From: XN24 sp047921455
GTDB taxonomy: Bacteria; Pseudomonadota; Gammaproteobacteria; Steroidobacterales; XN24
Direction of reading: 5' to 3'
DNA length: 64,000 bases
Assembly (NCBI GenBank): GCA_047921455.1
Contig: JBLRWC010000005.1
Coordinates: 36,577 to 100,576 of the forward strand
The notes under the pieces are model-generated. The model saw only the letters and a program-made list of their open reading frames with translations, had not been told where the DNA came from and ran no database searches. How positions within the stretch are numbered: the first letter of the stretch is position 1; every line of letters begins with the position of its first letter. A program made the position numbers and the translations under genes. Below, in pieces: positions 53,076 to 61,918 of this stretch.

Positions 53076-54566
53076 ATGATGTCGCTGTACCGCTCTTTTC
53101 CTGCCGTGCTGGCACTGGTCCTGCTCGTGCTCACGAGCCTCGCGGCGCCCTGCGCCGAAGCAGCCGGCGTGTTGCAATTCCTTGAACCGCGCATGGCCGC
53201 TCGCGAGGGCGACAGCCGTGAGATCACCGTCATCCGCAGCGGCGACACGAGCAGCGAGGTCACCGTCGTGCTGAATGTCAGTCTCGGCGGCACCGCAGTG
53301 CTCGGCCGGGATTTCACTGTCGACCTGCCGCTCGGCGTCATCCGCATCGCGGCCGGCGCCTTGTCCGGCAGCGCCCGACTGAACGTGCTGCAGACCGATG
53401 AAGTCGAGGGTACGCGCTACGCGGTATTTACCCTCGCCAACCCCAGCGGCGCGACGCTGGCGCGCGACAACAGCCTGCTGCTGCAAATCGAAGACGATGA
53501 GGCCGCCGCGGCCGGCTTCGCCATCGAGGGCGAGCCGGTCCGCCGCGTCACCGCCGGCGAAGAGTTACTCATCGAGGTAAGCCGCGACGGCCTCGAGGAC
53601 GAGACCATCGGCGTAACCTTGCTCGGCGTGCCCGGCACGGCCCTGCTCGGCAGCGATTACAGCGACCTGACCACGACCCTGGAGTTCGCCCCGGACCAGG
53701 CATCGGCCGAGGCCGTGCTGGCCACGATCGCGCGCGCCGAGCCGACGTTTCCCCGCAACTTGAGCCTGGTGCTCGCGAGTCCGACGCCGGCCGGCGAAGC
53801 GGCTTTCGAGGGCCTCGGCCCGCTGGTCGTCATCGAGGATCCACCGGGAGAGCGCGGCGGCGAATTCTCCCTGTTCACCGCAAGCACTGAAGTCGATGCG
53901 GGCGACGGCAGCATCGTCTTCACCGTGGACCGCAATCGCGGCAGCACCGGCGCGGCCTCGGTCAGCTGGGTCACCGTGGCCGGCGGGGGCGGTGGTGGCG
54001 ACGTCGCCGCCGCCACCGCCGGCACGGATTACATCGCCACCACCGGCGTGCTGAACTTCGCTGCCGGGCAAACACGCAGAACCTTCCAAGTCGAACTCAT
54101 CGACGACCCGGAGGAACGCCGTCCCCGCAGGCAGTTCCGGGTGGCGCTCGCCAATCCTTCCGCGCTGGCCGGGCTGGATCCCGAGGGCCGGGTAACGACC
54201 CTCACCATTCGCGCGGATGAGGGCGAGCCGCGGGACAGCTGCAGGGGCATTTGCGAGTGTTTCATCGCCACCGCCGCCTGGGGCAGCTGGATGGATCCCC
54301 ATGTCGTCAGCCTGCGCGAGTTCCGCGACGATGTGCTGATGCGCCACGCGCCGGGGCGCGCTTTCGTAGCCTTTTATTATCGACATTCGCCGGGAGTGGC
54401 TGAATTCATCAGCCAGCATGCCGCTCTGCGGGCCATGACGCGCGCGGCGCTGGCGCCAGTGGTGTTCGCCATCGAGCGGCCCGCCGCCGCGGGCGGAATC
54501 TTGTTGATCGTCCTGGTGGCGCTCGGGAATCTGCGCGGCGCGACGCGGCGAAGGCTATTCACATGA
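53076..54566 (+). CDS. secreted Calx-beta domain protein with CFIATAA C-terminal region
   Basis: A 496-residue protein with a signal peptide (AVLALVLLVLTSLAAPCAEA). Calx-beta repeats follow: AAREGDSREITVIRSG...GGTAVLGRDFTVDLP and DEVEGTRYAVFTLANPSGATL in the first, then a diverged one (GTALLGSDYSDL), and STEVDAGDGSIVFTVDRNRG with AGTDYIATTGVLNFAAGQTRRTF in the third. The C-terminal part starts CFIATAAWGSWMDPHVVSLREFRDDVLM and ends in a transmembrane helix and a basic tail (GILLIVLVALGNLRGATRRR). This end is shared by many surface proteins of unknown sorting type. ATG 53076 has AAGGAG 5 nt upstream; ATG 53079 gives better spacing. Confidence 0.87.
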   Translation: MMSLYRSFPAVLALVLLVLTSLAAPCAEAAGVLQFLEPRMAAREGDSREITVIRSGDTSSEVTVVLNVSLGGTAVLGRDFTVDLPLGVIRIAAGALSGSARLNVLQTDEVEGTRYAVFTLANPSGATLARDNSLLLQIEDDEAAAAGFAIEGEPVRRVTAGEELLIEVSRDGLEDETIGVTLLGVPGTALLGSDYSDLTTTLEFAPDQASAEAVLATIARAEPTFPRNLSLVLASPTPAGEAAFEGLGPLVVIEDPPGERGGEFSLFTASTEVDAGDGSIVFTVDRNRGSTGAASVSWVTVAGGGGGGDVAAATAGTDYIATTGVLNFAAGQTRRTFQVELIDDPEERRPRRQFRVALANPSALAGLDPEGRVTTLTIRADEGEPRDSCRGICECFIATAAWGSWMDPHVVSLREFRDDVLMRHAPGRAFVAFYYRHSPGVAEFISQHAALRAMTRAALAPVVFAIERPAAAGGILLIVLVALGNLRGATRRRLFT

Positions 54567-55399
54567 AGAAAAACGTCTTGATTACGGGTTGCTCGACCGG
54601 GCTGGGGCGGAGCACCGCCCTCATGCTGTCATCCGCCGGCTGGCGCGTGTTCGCCGGCGTCCGCAAACCCGCCGACGCCAAGTCGCTGAAAGCGGAAGCC
54701 GAAGGCGACCTCGTTCCGTTGCAATTCGACGTCGCGGACCGGGCGGCCGTCGACAAGGCGGTTGCGAAGCTGGCCGACCAGACCGGCGGCGAACTCGACG
54801 GACTCATCAACAATGCCGGCGTCTACCTGGGCGGCCCGCTCGAGTTGATGAAACCGGAGGAAATCGAGCTTACTTACGCCGTCAATGTGACCGGACTGCT
54901 GACGGTGACCCGTGCCTGCCTGCCCCTGTTGCGCGCGGCCCGCGGACGAATCATCAACGTCGGTTCCATTTCAGGGCTGATCGCGATGCCGGGCGTGAGC
55001 GTTTATGCCGGTTCCAAGCACGCTGTCGAGGCCATCACCGACTCGCTGCGCGTCGAGCTCCATCGCTTCGGCATCAAGGTCGTCGTGGTCGAGCCCGGCG
55101 GCATCAAGACCCCGATCTGGTCCAAGGGTGCAAAACGCGACACCGCGATCGAGAGCGACGAGGAAAGCACGGAGCTGCGCGAGCTTTACGGACCGCTGCT
55201 CAGGCTGCTGCAAAAACTCAATACGGACCCGGGCGGACTGGAACCCGAAGAGGTCGCCAAGGTACTCATCAACGCCCTCGAAACCAGTCGTCCGAAGCAT
55301 CGCTACCTGGTCGGGAAGGACGCCAAGGGCCTGGCGCTGCTGCGCCGCCTGCCGGACAGCCTGCGCGACCGTACGATTATCGGAAAAGTCTGGCGCTAG
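54563..55399 (+). CDS. short-chain dehydrogenase/reductase
   Basis: A 278-residue SDR: LITGCSTGLGRSTALML (TGxxxGxG), NNAG (DGLINNAGVYLG), VGSISG serine, and catalytic YAGSKHAVEAITDSLRVEL. The GVRKPADAKSL segment and the long C-terminal part (KHRYLVGKDAKGLALLRRLPD) resemble retinol dehydrogenase/17-beta-hydroxysteroid dehydrogenase-type SDRs. The ATG overlaps the Calx-beta gene stop by 4 bp, so translation is coupled. The substrate is unknown. Confidence 0.9.
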   Translation: MKKNVLITGCSTGLGRSTALMLSSAGWRVFAGVRKPADAKSLKAEAEGDLVPLQFDVADRAAVDKAVAKLADQTGGELDGLINNAGVYLGGPLELMKPEEIELTYAVNVTGLLTVTRACLPLLRAARGRIINVGSISGLIAMPGVSVYAGSKHAVEAITDSLRVELHRFGIKVVVVEPGGIKTPIWSKGAKRDTAIESDEESTELRELYGPLLRLLQKLNTDPGGLEPEEVAKVLINALETSRPKHRYLVGKDAKGLALLRRLPDSLRDRTIIGKVWR

Positions 55400-55429
55400 C
55401 CGGCCTGGCGCTAGCGAACGCCGCCGCGG

Positions 55430-56419
55430 TCAACGCCAGAACCGCGCCAGGTGGCCGAGGCTGCCCTCGTCCATGGCGGCCGAGAGCTTTTCCATAAAGC
55501 GCCTGGGTGCACGCCACTCGACCCGCCAGGCGTCCGCCTCGTCCACGATGCGCGCCAGCCAGTCGTCACTGGTGCCGACTTCGTCGACCAGTCCCAGTTC
55601 CAGCGCGCGGCTGCCGTACCAGTGTTCACCCGTAGCGACGCGTTCCATATCGAGCCCAGGCCGATATTTTTCGACCATGGCGCGGAACAACGTATGGATT
55701 TCCTCGAGTTCCTCGCGCAACTTGTCGCGGTCCTCGTCCGTGACCTCGCCGAACATGCTGACGGTGCGCTTGTAGCGGCCGGCCTTCACTTGCTCGACCG
55801 TCACACCGCGTTCATCCAGCATGCGGCGAAAATTCGGGATCTGTGCCAGCACGCCGATCGAACCGACGATGGCGAACGGCGCCGCGATGATGCGATCAGC
55901 CACGCAGGCCATCAGGTAGCCGCCGCTGGCCGCCACCTTGTCCACCGCCACTGTCAGCGGGATGCCGTGTTCCTTGATCCGCACGAGTTGCGACGCCGCG
56001 AAGCCGTGCTCGTGCACCAGCCCGCCGGCATTCTCGAGGCGCACCAGCACCTCGTCCCCTTGCTCGGCGACCGCCAGCACGGCACTGACTTCCTCGCGTA
56101 GCGAAGCCGTGGCCCGGGCCCGGATGTCGCCGCGGAAATCGAGCACAAAGACGCGCTTGCGACGCCGCTCCCGGGCGGCTTTGGCGTCCTGCTTGCGCTG
56201 CTTGGCGAGTCGCTTGCGCTCGGCCTTGGGCAAAAACGCCTCGCGCAGCCCGTCTGCCGCCTGGCGCAGCCGCTGGTTCAGGTTGGTGACCTTCAGCCCT
56301 TCCGCCTCGCGGTTACGGCGCGACACGTTCACGAATATTCCGGTGGCGAACACCAGCGCCGCCAGCAGCGTTACCGTCTTGGCCAGGAACAGGACGAATT
56401 CCAGCGTTGCTTCAATCAC
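55430..56419 (-). CDS. sohB: inner-membrane peptidase SohB (S49 family)
   Basis: A 329-residue S49 signal-peptide-peptidase-like protease. There is an N-terminal transmembrane helix (FVLFLAKTVTLLAALVFATGIFV), a basic coiled linker (ERKRLAKQRKQDAKAARERRRK) and the protease domain RVFVLDFRGDIRA. The nucleophile Ser is in DKVAASGGYLMA and the catalytic Lys probably in VKAGRYKRTVSMFGE. SohB acts on membrane or periplasmic substrates; deletion is tolerated in E. coli. The start is GTG. It follows lipA by 18 bp. Confidence 0.94.
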   Translation of the reverse strand: MIEATLEFVLFLAKTVTLLAALVFATGIFVNVSRRNREAEGLKVTNLNQRLRQAADGLREAFLPKAERKRLAKQRKQDAKAARERRRKRVFVLDFRGDIRARATASLREEVSAVLAVAEQGDEVLVRLENAGGLVHEHGFAASQLVRIKEHGIPLTVAVDKVAASGGYLMACVADRIIAAPFAIVGSIGVLAQIPNFRRMLDERGVTVEQVKAGRYKRTVSMFGEVTDEDRDKLREELEEIHTLFRAMVEKYRPGLDMERVATGEHWYGSRALELGLVDEVGTSDDWLARIVDEADAWRVEWRAPRRFMEKLSAAMDEGSLGHLARFWR

Positions 56420-56437
56420 GTTGCACTCTCATCTCCG

Positions 56438-57442
56438 CTACAGCCCGACGTTATTCTTTTCGAAGACCCGGTCGGCGCGGTAACTGGAACGCACCAGCGG
56501 CCCGGACACGACCTCGAGGAACCCCATCTCCAGGCCGATGCGGCGATACTCGGCAAACTCGTCCGGGGTCACGAACCGCTCCACCGGCAGATGGTTCGGC
56601 GTCGGCCGCAGATACTGGCCGAACGTCAGGATGTCCACCTGGCGCGCCCTGAGGTCCGCCATGGTGGCGCGAATTTCCGCGTCGGTCTCACCGAGGCCCA
56701 GCATCAGGCTGGTCTTGGTCAGCACATCCGGCCGATGCCGCTTGGCATGCTCGAGCACGTCGAGCGTCTGTGTGTAACCAGCGCGAGGGTCACGGACGGG
56801 GTGGGTGAGGCGCGCCACGGTCTCGACATTCTGTGCGTAGACCTCGAGCCCGGAATCCACCACCGTCTCGATGGCCGCCAGGTCACCGCGAAAATCCGGC
56901 GTCAGCGCTTCGACCGCGGTCTCCGGGTTGAGCGCCTTGATGGCCCGCACGCAGGCGGCGTAATGCGCCGCGCCACCGTCCGGCAGGTCGTCCCGATCCA
57001 CGCTGGTGATGACGACATAGCGCAGTCCCATGATCTGCACCGAGCGCGCGGAGTTGGCCGGCTCCTCGGCGTCCAGCCAGCCGCGCGGGTTGCCGGTATC
57101 GACGGCACAGAAGCGGCAGGCGCGAGTGCAGACAGCGCCCATGATCATCAGGGTCGCGGTGCCGTTGTTCCAGCACTCCCCGATGTTGGGACACATCGAC
57201 TCTTCGCAGACCGTGGCCAGCCGGTGCTCGCGCACGTTCTGCTTGACGCGCGAAAAGCCCTCGCCGCTCGGCATCCGGGCGCGCAGCCAGGGCGGCTTGC
57301 GACCGACCGGCGCGGCCTGCGCGCGCGGATTCTGCTTCACGCCGTTCTTGATCGCCGCGACGCCATGCTCGTTGCGAAACTTGGTTCCGCTTGGCACGGG
57401 CGCCGGTTGGACGATCGGGATACCTTTGAAGTTTGATTCCAT
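56438..57442 (-). CDS. lipA: lipoyl synthase
   Basis: A 334-residue radical SAM enzyme that inserts two sulfurs into octanoyl groups on the E2 and GcvH proteins. The auxiliary cluster cysteines are in CEESMCPNIGEC, the radical-SAM cluster in CTRACRFCAV, and the C-terminal RSSYRAD contains the serine ligand. YVVITSVDRDDLPDGGAAH, VYAQNVETV and GYTQTLDVL are LipA signatures. ATG 57442 is preferred to ATG 57484 because it gives the common N-terminus; a 40-residue Pro/Lys-rich tail precedes the conserved region. No lipB is in the window. Confidence 0.97.
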   Translation of the reverse strand: MESNFKGIPIVQPAPVPSGTKFRNEHGVAAIKNGVKQNPRAQAAPVGRKPPWLRARMPSGEGFSRVKQNVREHRLATVCEESMCPNIGECWNNGTATLMIMGAVCTRACRFCAVDTGNPRGWLDAEEPANSARSVQIMGLRYVVITSVDRDDLPDGGAAHYAACVRAIKALNPETAVEALTPDFRGDLAAIETVVDSGLEVYAQNVETVARLTHPVRDPRAGYTQTLDVLEHAKRHRPDVLTKTSLMLGLGETDAEIRATMADLRARQVDILTFGQYLRPTPNHLPVERFVTPDEFAEYRRIGLEMGFLEVVSGPLVRSSYRADRVFEKNNVGL

Positions 57443-57491
57443 GGGCGGGAATTCTCGCACGATGCCGGGCCCTGCGGAAAACACCTAGTTG

Positions 57492-57514
57492 TTAATGCGA
57501 ACGATTCGCATTAA
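57492..57514. promoter_or_regulatory. Fur-box-like palindrome upstream of iron transport genes
   Basis: Inverted repeat TTAATGCGAA-CGA-TTCGCATTAA with perfect 10-bp arms, 35 bp before the binding-protein ATG. It resembles Fur operators (AATGAGAAT-x-ATTCTCATT type). A TTGTTA/TAAAGT pair at 57489 and 57512 with 17-bp spacing overlaps it, as expected for repression by blocking RNA polymerase. Confidence 0.75.
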
Positions 57515-57549
57515 AGTAGAGCATCAATCCAACGCGCGCAAGAAACCCC

Positions 57550-58605
57550 ATGTCGTTCGCTCATCGAACCCTCGCTGGCCTTCTCCTCACGGCCCTGCTC
57601 GGCGCACTCGCCGTCACCGCGGGCTGCGACCGCTCGCCCGACACCGGCGCGGGCGTCATCAACATCTATTCCGCCCGCCATTACCAGAGCGACGATGCCT
57701 TGTACGAAGCGTTCCGCGCGGCCACCGGCATCCAGGTTCGCCGCATCGAGGGGACCGACGACGCGCTGATCGAGCGCATCCTGCAGGAGGGCGATGCAAG
57801 CCCGGCTGACATCCTGTTCACAGTCGATGCAGGCCGCCTGTGGCGCGCCGAACAGGCCGGGGTATTCCAGGCCGTCACGTCGCCGGTATTGGAAGCGCGT
57901 ATCCCCGCGCAACTGCGCCATCCGGATGGCAAGTGGTTCGGTTTTTCCAGCCGGGCGCGAATGATTTTCTATGATGCCGAACGCATCGAAGCCGGCGCCA
58001 TCACGCGCTACGAAGACCTGGCCGACCCTCGTTGGAAAGGCGAAGTCTGCGTGCGTTCCGGCGGGCATATTTACAACCTGTCGCTGATGGCCTCGATGAT
58101 CTCCCACCACGGTCTCGAGGCGGCTGAGCGATGGGCCGAAGGCGTGGTCGCCAACCTCGCGCGCAATCCCCAGGGCGGCGACACCGACCAGGTCCGCGCG
58201 GTGGCTGTTGGCGAGTGCGGCATCGCCATTGCCAACAGTTACTACTTCGCGCGCCTGATGAGTTCCGAGGACCCGGCGGACCAGGCCGTCGTGGCCCGCC
58301 TCGGCTGGGTATTCCCAAACCAGCAGGATCGCGGCACGCACGTGAACATTTCCGGCGCCGGCATTGCGGTCAATGCGCCGAACCCTTCCCAGGCGCTGGC
58401 GTTTCTCGAATTCCTGGCGTCAGCCGAGGCGCAGACCCGCTTTGCACGCGGCAATAACGAGTACCCGGTGGTCTCCGGCGCTGCGCTGGAGAATCCCGCC
58501 CTGGAGCAGCTTGGCCCCTTCAAGGCTGATCCGCTCGATGCGGCACTTTACGGCCTCCACCAGGCAGAGGCCCAGCGCGCCCTCGATCGCGTCGGCTGGC
58601 AGTAG
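57550..58605 (+). CDS. Fe(3+) ABC transporter substrate-binding lipoprotein
   Basis: A 351-residue binding protein. The lipobox is AVTAGC (Cys at about residue 26), followed by INIYSARHYQSDDALYEAF, typical of FbpA/FutA ferric-binding proteins. The later RWKGEVCVRSGGHIYNLSLMASMI, GIAIANSYYFARLM and NEYPVVSGA match the iron-binding group; the tandem tyrosines of this fold (NSYYFAR) are present. It would bind ferric iron in the periplasm and give it to the permease. A Fur-like operator lies just upstream, and the permease gene follows 12 bp later. Confidence 0.93.
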   Translation: MSFAHRTLAGLLLTALLGALAVTAGCDRSPDTGAGVINIYSARHYQSDDALYEAFRAATGIQVRRIEGTDDALIERILQEGDASPADILFTVDAGRLWRAEQAGVFQAVTSPVLEARIPAQLRHPDGKWFGFSSRARMIFYDAERIEAGAITRYEDLADPRWKGEVCVRSGGHIYNLSLMASMISHHGLEAAERWAEGVVANLARNPQGGDTDQVRAVAVGECGIAIANSYYFARLMSSEDPADQAVVARLGWVFPNQQDRGTHVNISGAGIAVNAPNPSQALAFLEFLASAEAQTRFARGNNEYPVVSGAALENPALEQLGPFKADPLDAALYGLHQAEAQRALDRVGWQ

Positions 58606-58617
58606 GCGTACGGCCAC

Positions 58618-60309
58618 TTGAAGCGCGGCCGAAAATTATTGTCGCTGCCCCTTGCCGCAATGCTGGTCGCGGCCCTGGTGGCGCTGCCGGTCATTACCGT
58701 TGCGCTGCATGTTTTTCTGCCCGACGAAGGCGCCTGGCGCCATATCGCCCGGGTGCTGCTGCCGCAATACGTCCGCAACACAGTCATCCTGGTGGCCGGC
58801 ACGGCGTTCGGCGTGCTCGCACTCGGCCTTACCACTGCCTGGCTGGTGGCGGTGTGCCGCTTCCCCGGCCGGCGCATTTTCGAGTGGGCCCTGGTATTGC
58901 CGCTGGCCTTCCCGGCCTACGTGATCGCCTACACCTACACCGACCTGCTACAGGTCTCCGGACCGGTGCAGACCTTCATCCGCGACCTGACCGGCTGGTC
59001 GGCGCGCGATTACTGGTTTCCGCCCATCCGCTCTCTCGGCGGCGCCATCGCCATGCTGTCGCTGGTGCTCTACCCCTATGTGTACCTGCTGGGTCGGGCG
59101 GCATTCGTGCAGCAGTCGAGCGGGATCCTCGAGGCCGCGCGCACACTCGGTCACGGCCCGTGGGGCGCCTTCCTCAAGGTGGCTTTGCCGATGGCGCGGC
59201 CCGCGCTGGTCGCCGGCGTGCTGCTGGCGCTGATGGAAACGCTGGCTGATTTCGGTACGGTCGCCTACTTCGGCGTGCCCGTGTTCACCACCGGCATCTA
59301 CCGGGCCTGGTTCTCGCTCGGTGACCCCGTCTCCGCCGCCAAGCTCTCCGCCGTGCTGCTGGCCTTCGTATTCACCCTGGTGGCGCTGGAGCGCTGGAAT
59401 CGCGGCGGCATGCGCTTTCACCAGGTGGGCGCGCCGACCGCGGAACGCAAGCCCTATGAGCTCAAGGGCAAACGCGCCGCCCTGGCGGTCGGCATCTGCC
59501 TGGTGCCGCTGTGCTTCGGTTTCCTGCTGCCGGCGGCGCGCCTCGCCTGGCTGGCCTGGATCGGCGGCGACGCGCAATTCGGCACCCGCTACCTGGGCCT
59601 GTTGTGGAACAGCGTCAGCCTCGCGGCGATCAGCGCCATCATCGCGGTCGGCGCGGCGGTGGTGGTCAGCTATGGCCTGCGCCTGCGCCCGGGCCGACCG
59701 ATGCGGTTCGCGCATCGCGTCGCCGGCCTGGGCTATGCAATCCCCGGTTCGGTGATTGCCGTCGGGGTGCTCATTCCGTTGACCATGGCGGACCACGGGC
59801 TGCGCGCCTGGCTGTCCTCGTGGTTCGGCATCCAGCCGGGGCTGATCCTGACCGGCGGCATCCTCGGGCTGCTGTTTGCTTACATCGCTCGATTCCTGGC
59901 CGTGTCGCTGCAAAGCGTCGACGCGGGACTGGCGCGCATCACGCCGGCCATGGACGACGCCGCCCGCGCGCTCGGCGACGGACCGGGACGCACCCTGCGG
60001 CGGGTTCACCTGCCAATCCTGCGGGCGAACTTGTTGACCGCCGGGTTGATCGTCTTCGTGGATGTCATGAAGGAATTGCCGGCCACGCTGATCCTCAGGC
60101 CATTCGATTTCGACACGCTCGCGGTACAGGCCTATCGCCTGGCCGCGGATGAACGACTCGCCGAGGCTTCGACCGCATCGCTTGCGATCGTCGTGGCCGG
60201 CCTGATCCCGGTGATCCTGCTCGCGCGGCAGGTATCGCGGCCGCCGAAGCGAAGGCAACAGAGCACCATCGCGGGGCTGATGGCAGAACCGGCGCCGGCG
60301 ACCAACTGA
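58618..60309 (+). CDS. Fe(3+) ABC transporter permease
   Basis: A 563-residue permease with two fused transport domains, as in FbpB/SfuB. Two EAA loops are visible: EAARTLGHGPWGAFLKVALPMARPAL and DDAARALGDGPGRTLRRVHLPILRANLL. LPLAFPAYVIAYTYTDLL and GYAIPGSVIAVGVLIPL mark the start of each half. It starts with TTG 58618, 12 nt after the binding-protein stop. The ATP-binding subunit is not next to it: the next gene is a convergent alcohol dehydrogenase. An ATPase from elsewhere must be used. Confidence 0.93.
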   Translation: MKRGRKLLSLPLAAMLVAALVALPVITVALHVFLPDEGAWRHIARVLLPQYVRNTVILVAGTAFGVLALGLTTAWLVAVCRFPGRRIFEWALVLPLAFPAYVIAYTYTDLLQVSGPVQTFIRDLTGWSARDYWFPPIRSLGGAIAMLSLVLYPYVYLLGRAAFVQQSSGILEAARTLGHGPWGAFLKVALPMARPALVAGVLLALMETLADFGTVAYFGVPVFTTGIYRAWFSLGDPVSAAKLSAVLLAFVFTLVALERWNRGGMRFHQVGAPTAERKPYELKGKRAALAVGICLVPLCFGFLLPAARLAWLAWIGGDAQFGTRYLGLLWNSVSLAAISAIIAVGAAVVVSYGLRLRPGRPMRFAHRVAGLGYAIPGSVIAVGVLIPLTMADHGLRAWLSSWFGIQPGLILTGGILGLLFAYIARFLAVSLQSVDAGLARITPAMDDAARALGDGPGRTLRRVHLPILRANLLTAGLIVFVDVMKELPATLILRPFDFDTLAVQAYRLAADERLAEASTASLAIVVAGLIPVILLARQVSRPPKRRQQSTIAGLMAEPAPATN

Positions 60310-60335
60310 GCGCCGACAGCGCCGCTCGCTCGACC

Positions 60336-61388
60336 TCAATCCTTTAGTGTCGCCAGGTCGATCACGAACCGGTAACGCACATCGCTGCGCTGCATGCGCT
60401 CGTAGGCCTCGTTGATGTTGCGGATATCCAGCATCTCGATGTCGCAGACGATGCCGTGCTCGCCGCAGAAATCGAGCATCTCCTGGGTTTCCGGCAGGCC
60501 GCCGATCAGCGAACCGGCGATCCGGCGCCGCCCGAGGATCATCGGGAACGTGTGCAGGGTCGGCTCGACCGGTCCGATCAGGCCGACGATGATCAGCGTG
60601 CCGTCGCGTTGCAGCACGTTGACGTAGGGATTGAGGTCATGCGGAACCGGCACCGTGTCGAGGATGAAGTCGAAGCGCCCGGCCGCCGCGGTCATGTCGG
60701 CCTCGTTCGTGGAGATGATCACGTGGTGCGCGCCCTGCTTTTTGGCCTCTTCGACCTTGGCTGCGGAGCGGGTGAATACCGTGACCTCGGCGCCGAGCGC
60801 GCGCGCGAACTTGACGCCCATGTGGCCGAGGCCGCCCATGCCGACCACGCCGACCCGGTGCCCCTTGCCGACGCCGAAGTGTTTCAGTGGCGAATAGGTG
60901 GTGATGCCGGCGCACAACAGCGGTGCGGCGGCGGCCAGGTCGAGCGACTCGGGCATGCGCAGCACGAAGCGCTCGCTGACGACGACCTTCTCCGAGTAAC
61001 CGCCGAAGGTCGGCGTGCCGTCAAGACGGTCGACGCCGTTATAGGTGCCGACCCAGCCCTGCTCGCAGTATTGTTCGAGCCCGTGCTCGCAGGAGCCGCA
61101 CTCGCGGCAGGAATCCACCAGGCAACCCACGCCCACGCGGTCGCCCGGTTTGAAGTTCTCCACCGCCTCACCGACGGCCGTGACGTGCCCGACGATCTCG
61201 TGGCCCGGCACGATCGGGTACGCGGTGGAACCCCAGTCGTTGTATGCGGTATGCAGGTCGCTGTGGCAGACGCCGCAGTAGTCGATCTCGATGACCACGT
61301 CGTCGGGCCGCGGCGCGCGACGCTCGATGGGGAACGGCGCGAGGCCCGAGGTGGGGGACTGCGCGGCATAGGCCTTGACGTGGGACAT
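60336..61388 (-). CDS. zinc-dependent NAD(P) alcohol dehydrogenase (YahK/CAD-type)
   Basis: A 350-residue medium-chain dehydrogenase. Catalytic zinc ligands are in CGVCHSDLH and PGHEIVG, the structural zinc cysteines in CLVDSCRECGSCEHGLEQYC, and the cofactor fold has VGVVGMGGLGHMGVKFARALGAEV. The segment YNDWGSTAYPIVPGHE matches the cinnamyl alcohol dehydrogenase/YahK group that prefers NADPH and reduces aldehydes. ATG 61388 has AGGAG 10 nt upstream. It is convergent with the iron permease gene, 26 bp apart. Confidence 0.93.
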   Translation of the reverse strand: MSHVKAYAAQSPTSGLAPFPIERRAPRPDDVVIEIDYCGVCHSDLHTAYNDWGSTAYPIVPGHEIVGHVTAVGEAVENFKPGDRVGVGCLVDSCRECGSCEHGLEQYCEQGWVGTYNGVDRLDGTPTFGGYSEKVVVSERFVLRMPESLDLAAAAPLLCAGITTYSPLKHFGVGKGHRVGVVGMGGLGHMGVKFARALGAEVTVFTRSAAKVEEAKKQGAHHVIISTNEADMTAAAGRFDFILDTVPVPHDLNPYVNVLQRDGTLIIVGLIGPVEPTLHTFPMILGRRRIAGSLIGGLPETQEMLDFCGEHGIVCDIEMLDIRNINEAYERMQRSDVRYRFVIDLATLKD

Positions 61389-61705
61389 GACGGAATTCTC
61401 CTGGAATAACGGGGCCGGCGCCGGCAGCCTCCACGAGGCGCACCGGACAGGCGGTTCCCCATGATAAGCGATCCTGGCGAACGACCGCGCCACTCATCGG
61501 TCCAGCTGCGTGAGCACCAGGCCTGGGGTCGTCCTTGCGCTGACCACATGTCTGCGCGCCCGCCGCGTATGTTGCGTCGACAGTTAACGCGATGTCTCGC
61601 CATTTAGTGGCAAATAGGGCGGGCGCGCGTCTCTCCTGCGCCCAGAATCGCTGTGTTATAACTACTCGTCCGTGGTCAGCGAGCACGGCCATCAAGGGGG
61701 GCGAG
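61389..61705 (+). promoter_or_regulatory. 317-bp intergenic region with candidate extended -10 promoter
   Basis: This gap between divergent genes holds an extended -10 (TG-T-TATAAC, hexamer 61657-61662) that would start transcription near 61669 and serve the small gene at 61706. The alcohol dehydrogenase promoter must lie nearer 61400-61500, where a GC-rich palindrome (gccggcgccggc) is the only clear structure. No RNA gene was recognised. Confidence 0.4.
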
Positions 61706-61882
61706 ATGGCAATGCGAAGCCGCAACAACCGAAAACGGGCTGTTCGCGCCTCGCGGGCCTACTATTACAGCCGGCTCGCGGATCTCGCGTTGCAGGCCTT
61801 CGAGCAAGCGGTCGAGCGCTGCGCCGGCTACGCCAGCACCCCGGGTCTGGGCTCGCTGCGGACCCTGCACATGGCCGAGTGA
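61706..61882 (+). CDS. small basic protein
   Basis: A 58-residue frame beginning MAMRSRNNRKRAVRASRAYYY and continuing with an amphipathic helix (SRLADLALQAFEQAVERCAGYA). AAGGGGGGCGAG directly before the ATG is a strong ribosome-binding site, and a TATAAC -10 lies 44 nt upstream. No family is recognised. The very basic N-terminus could bind RNA, DNA or membranes. It ends 36 bp before greB, so the two may be co-transcribed. Confidence 0.5.
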   Translation: MAMRSRNNRKRAVRASRAYYYSRLADLALQAFEQAVERCAGYASTPGLGSLRTLHMAE

Positions 61883-61918
61883 GCCGGGATCCCGCAACCA
61901 GCACCAGCCGCGCCTCTT

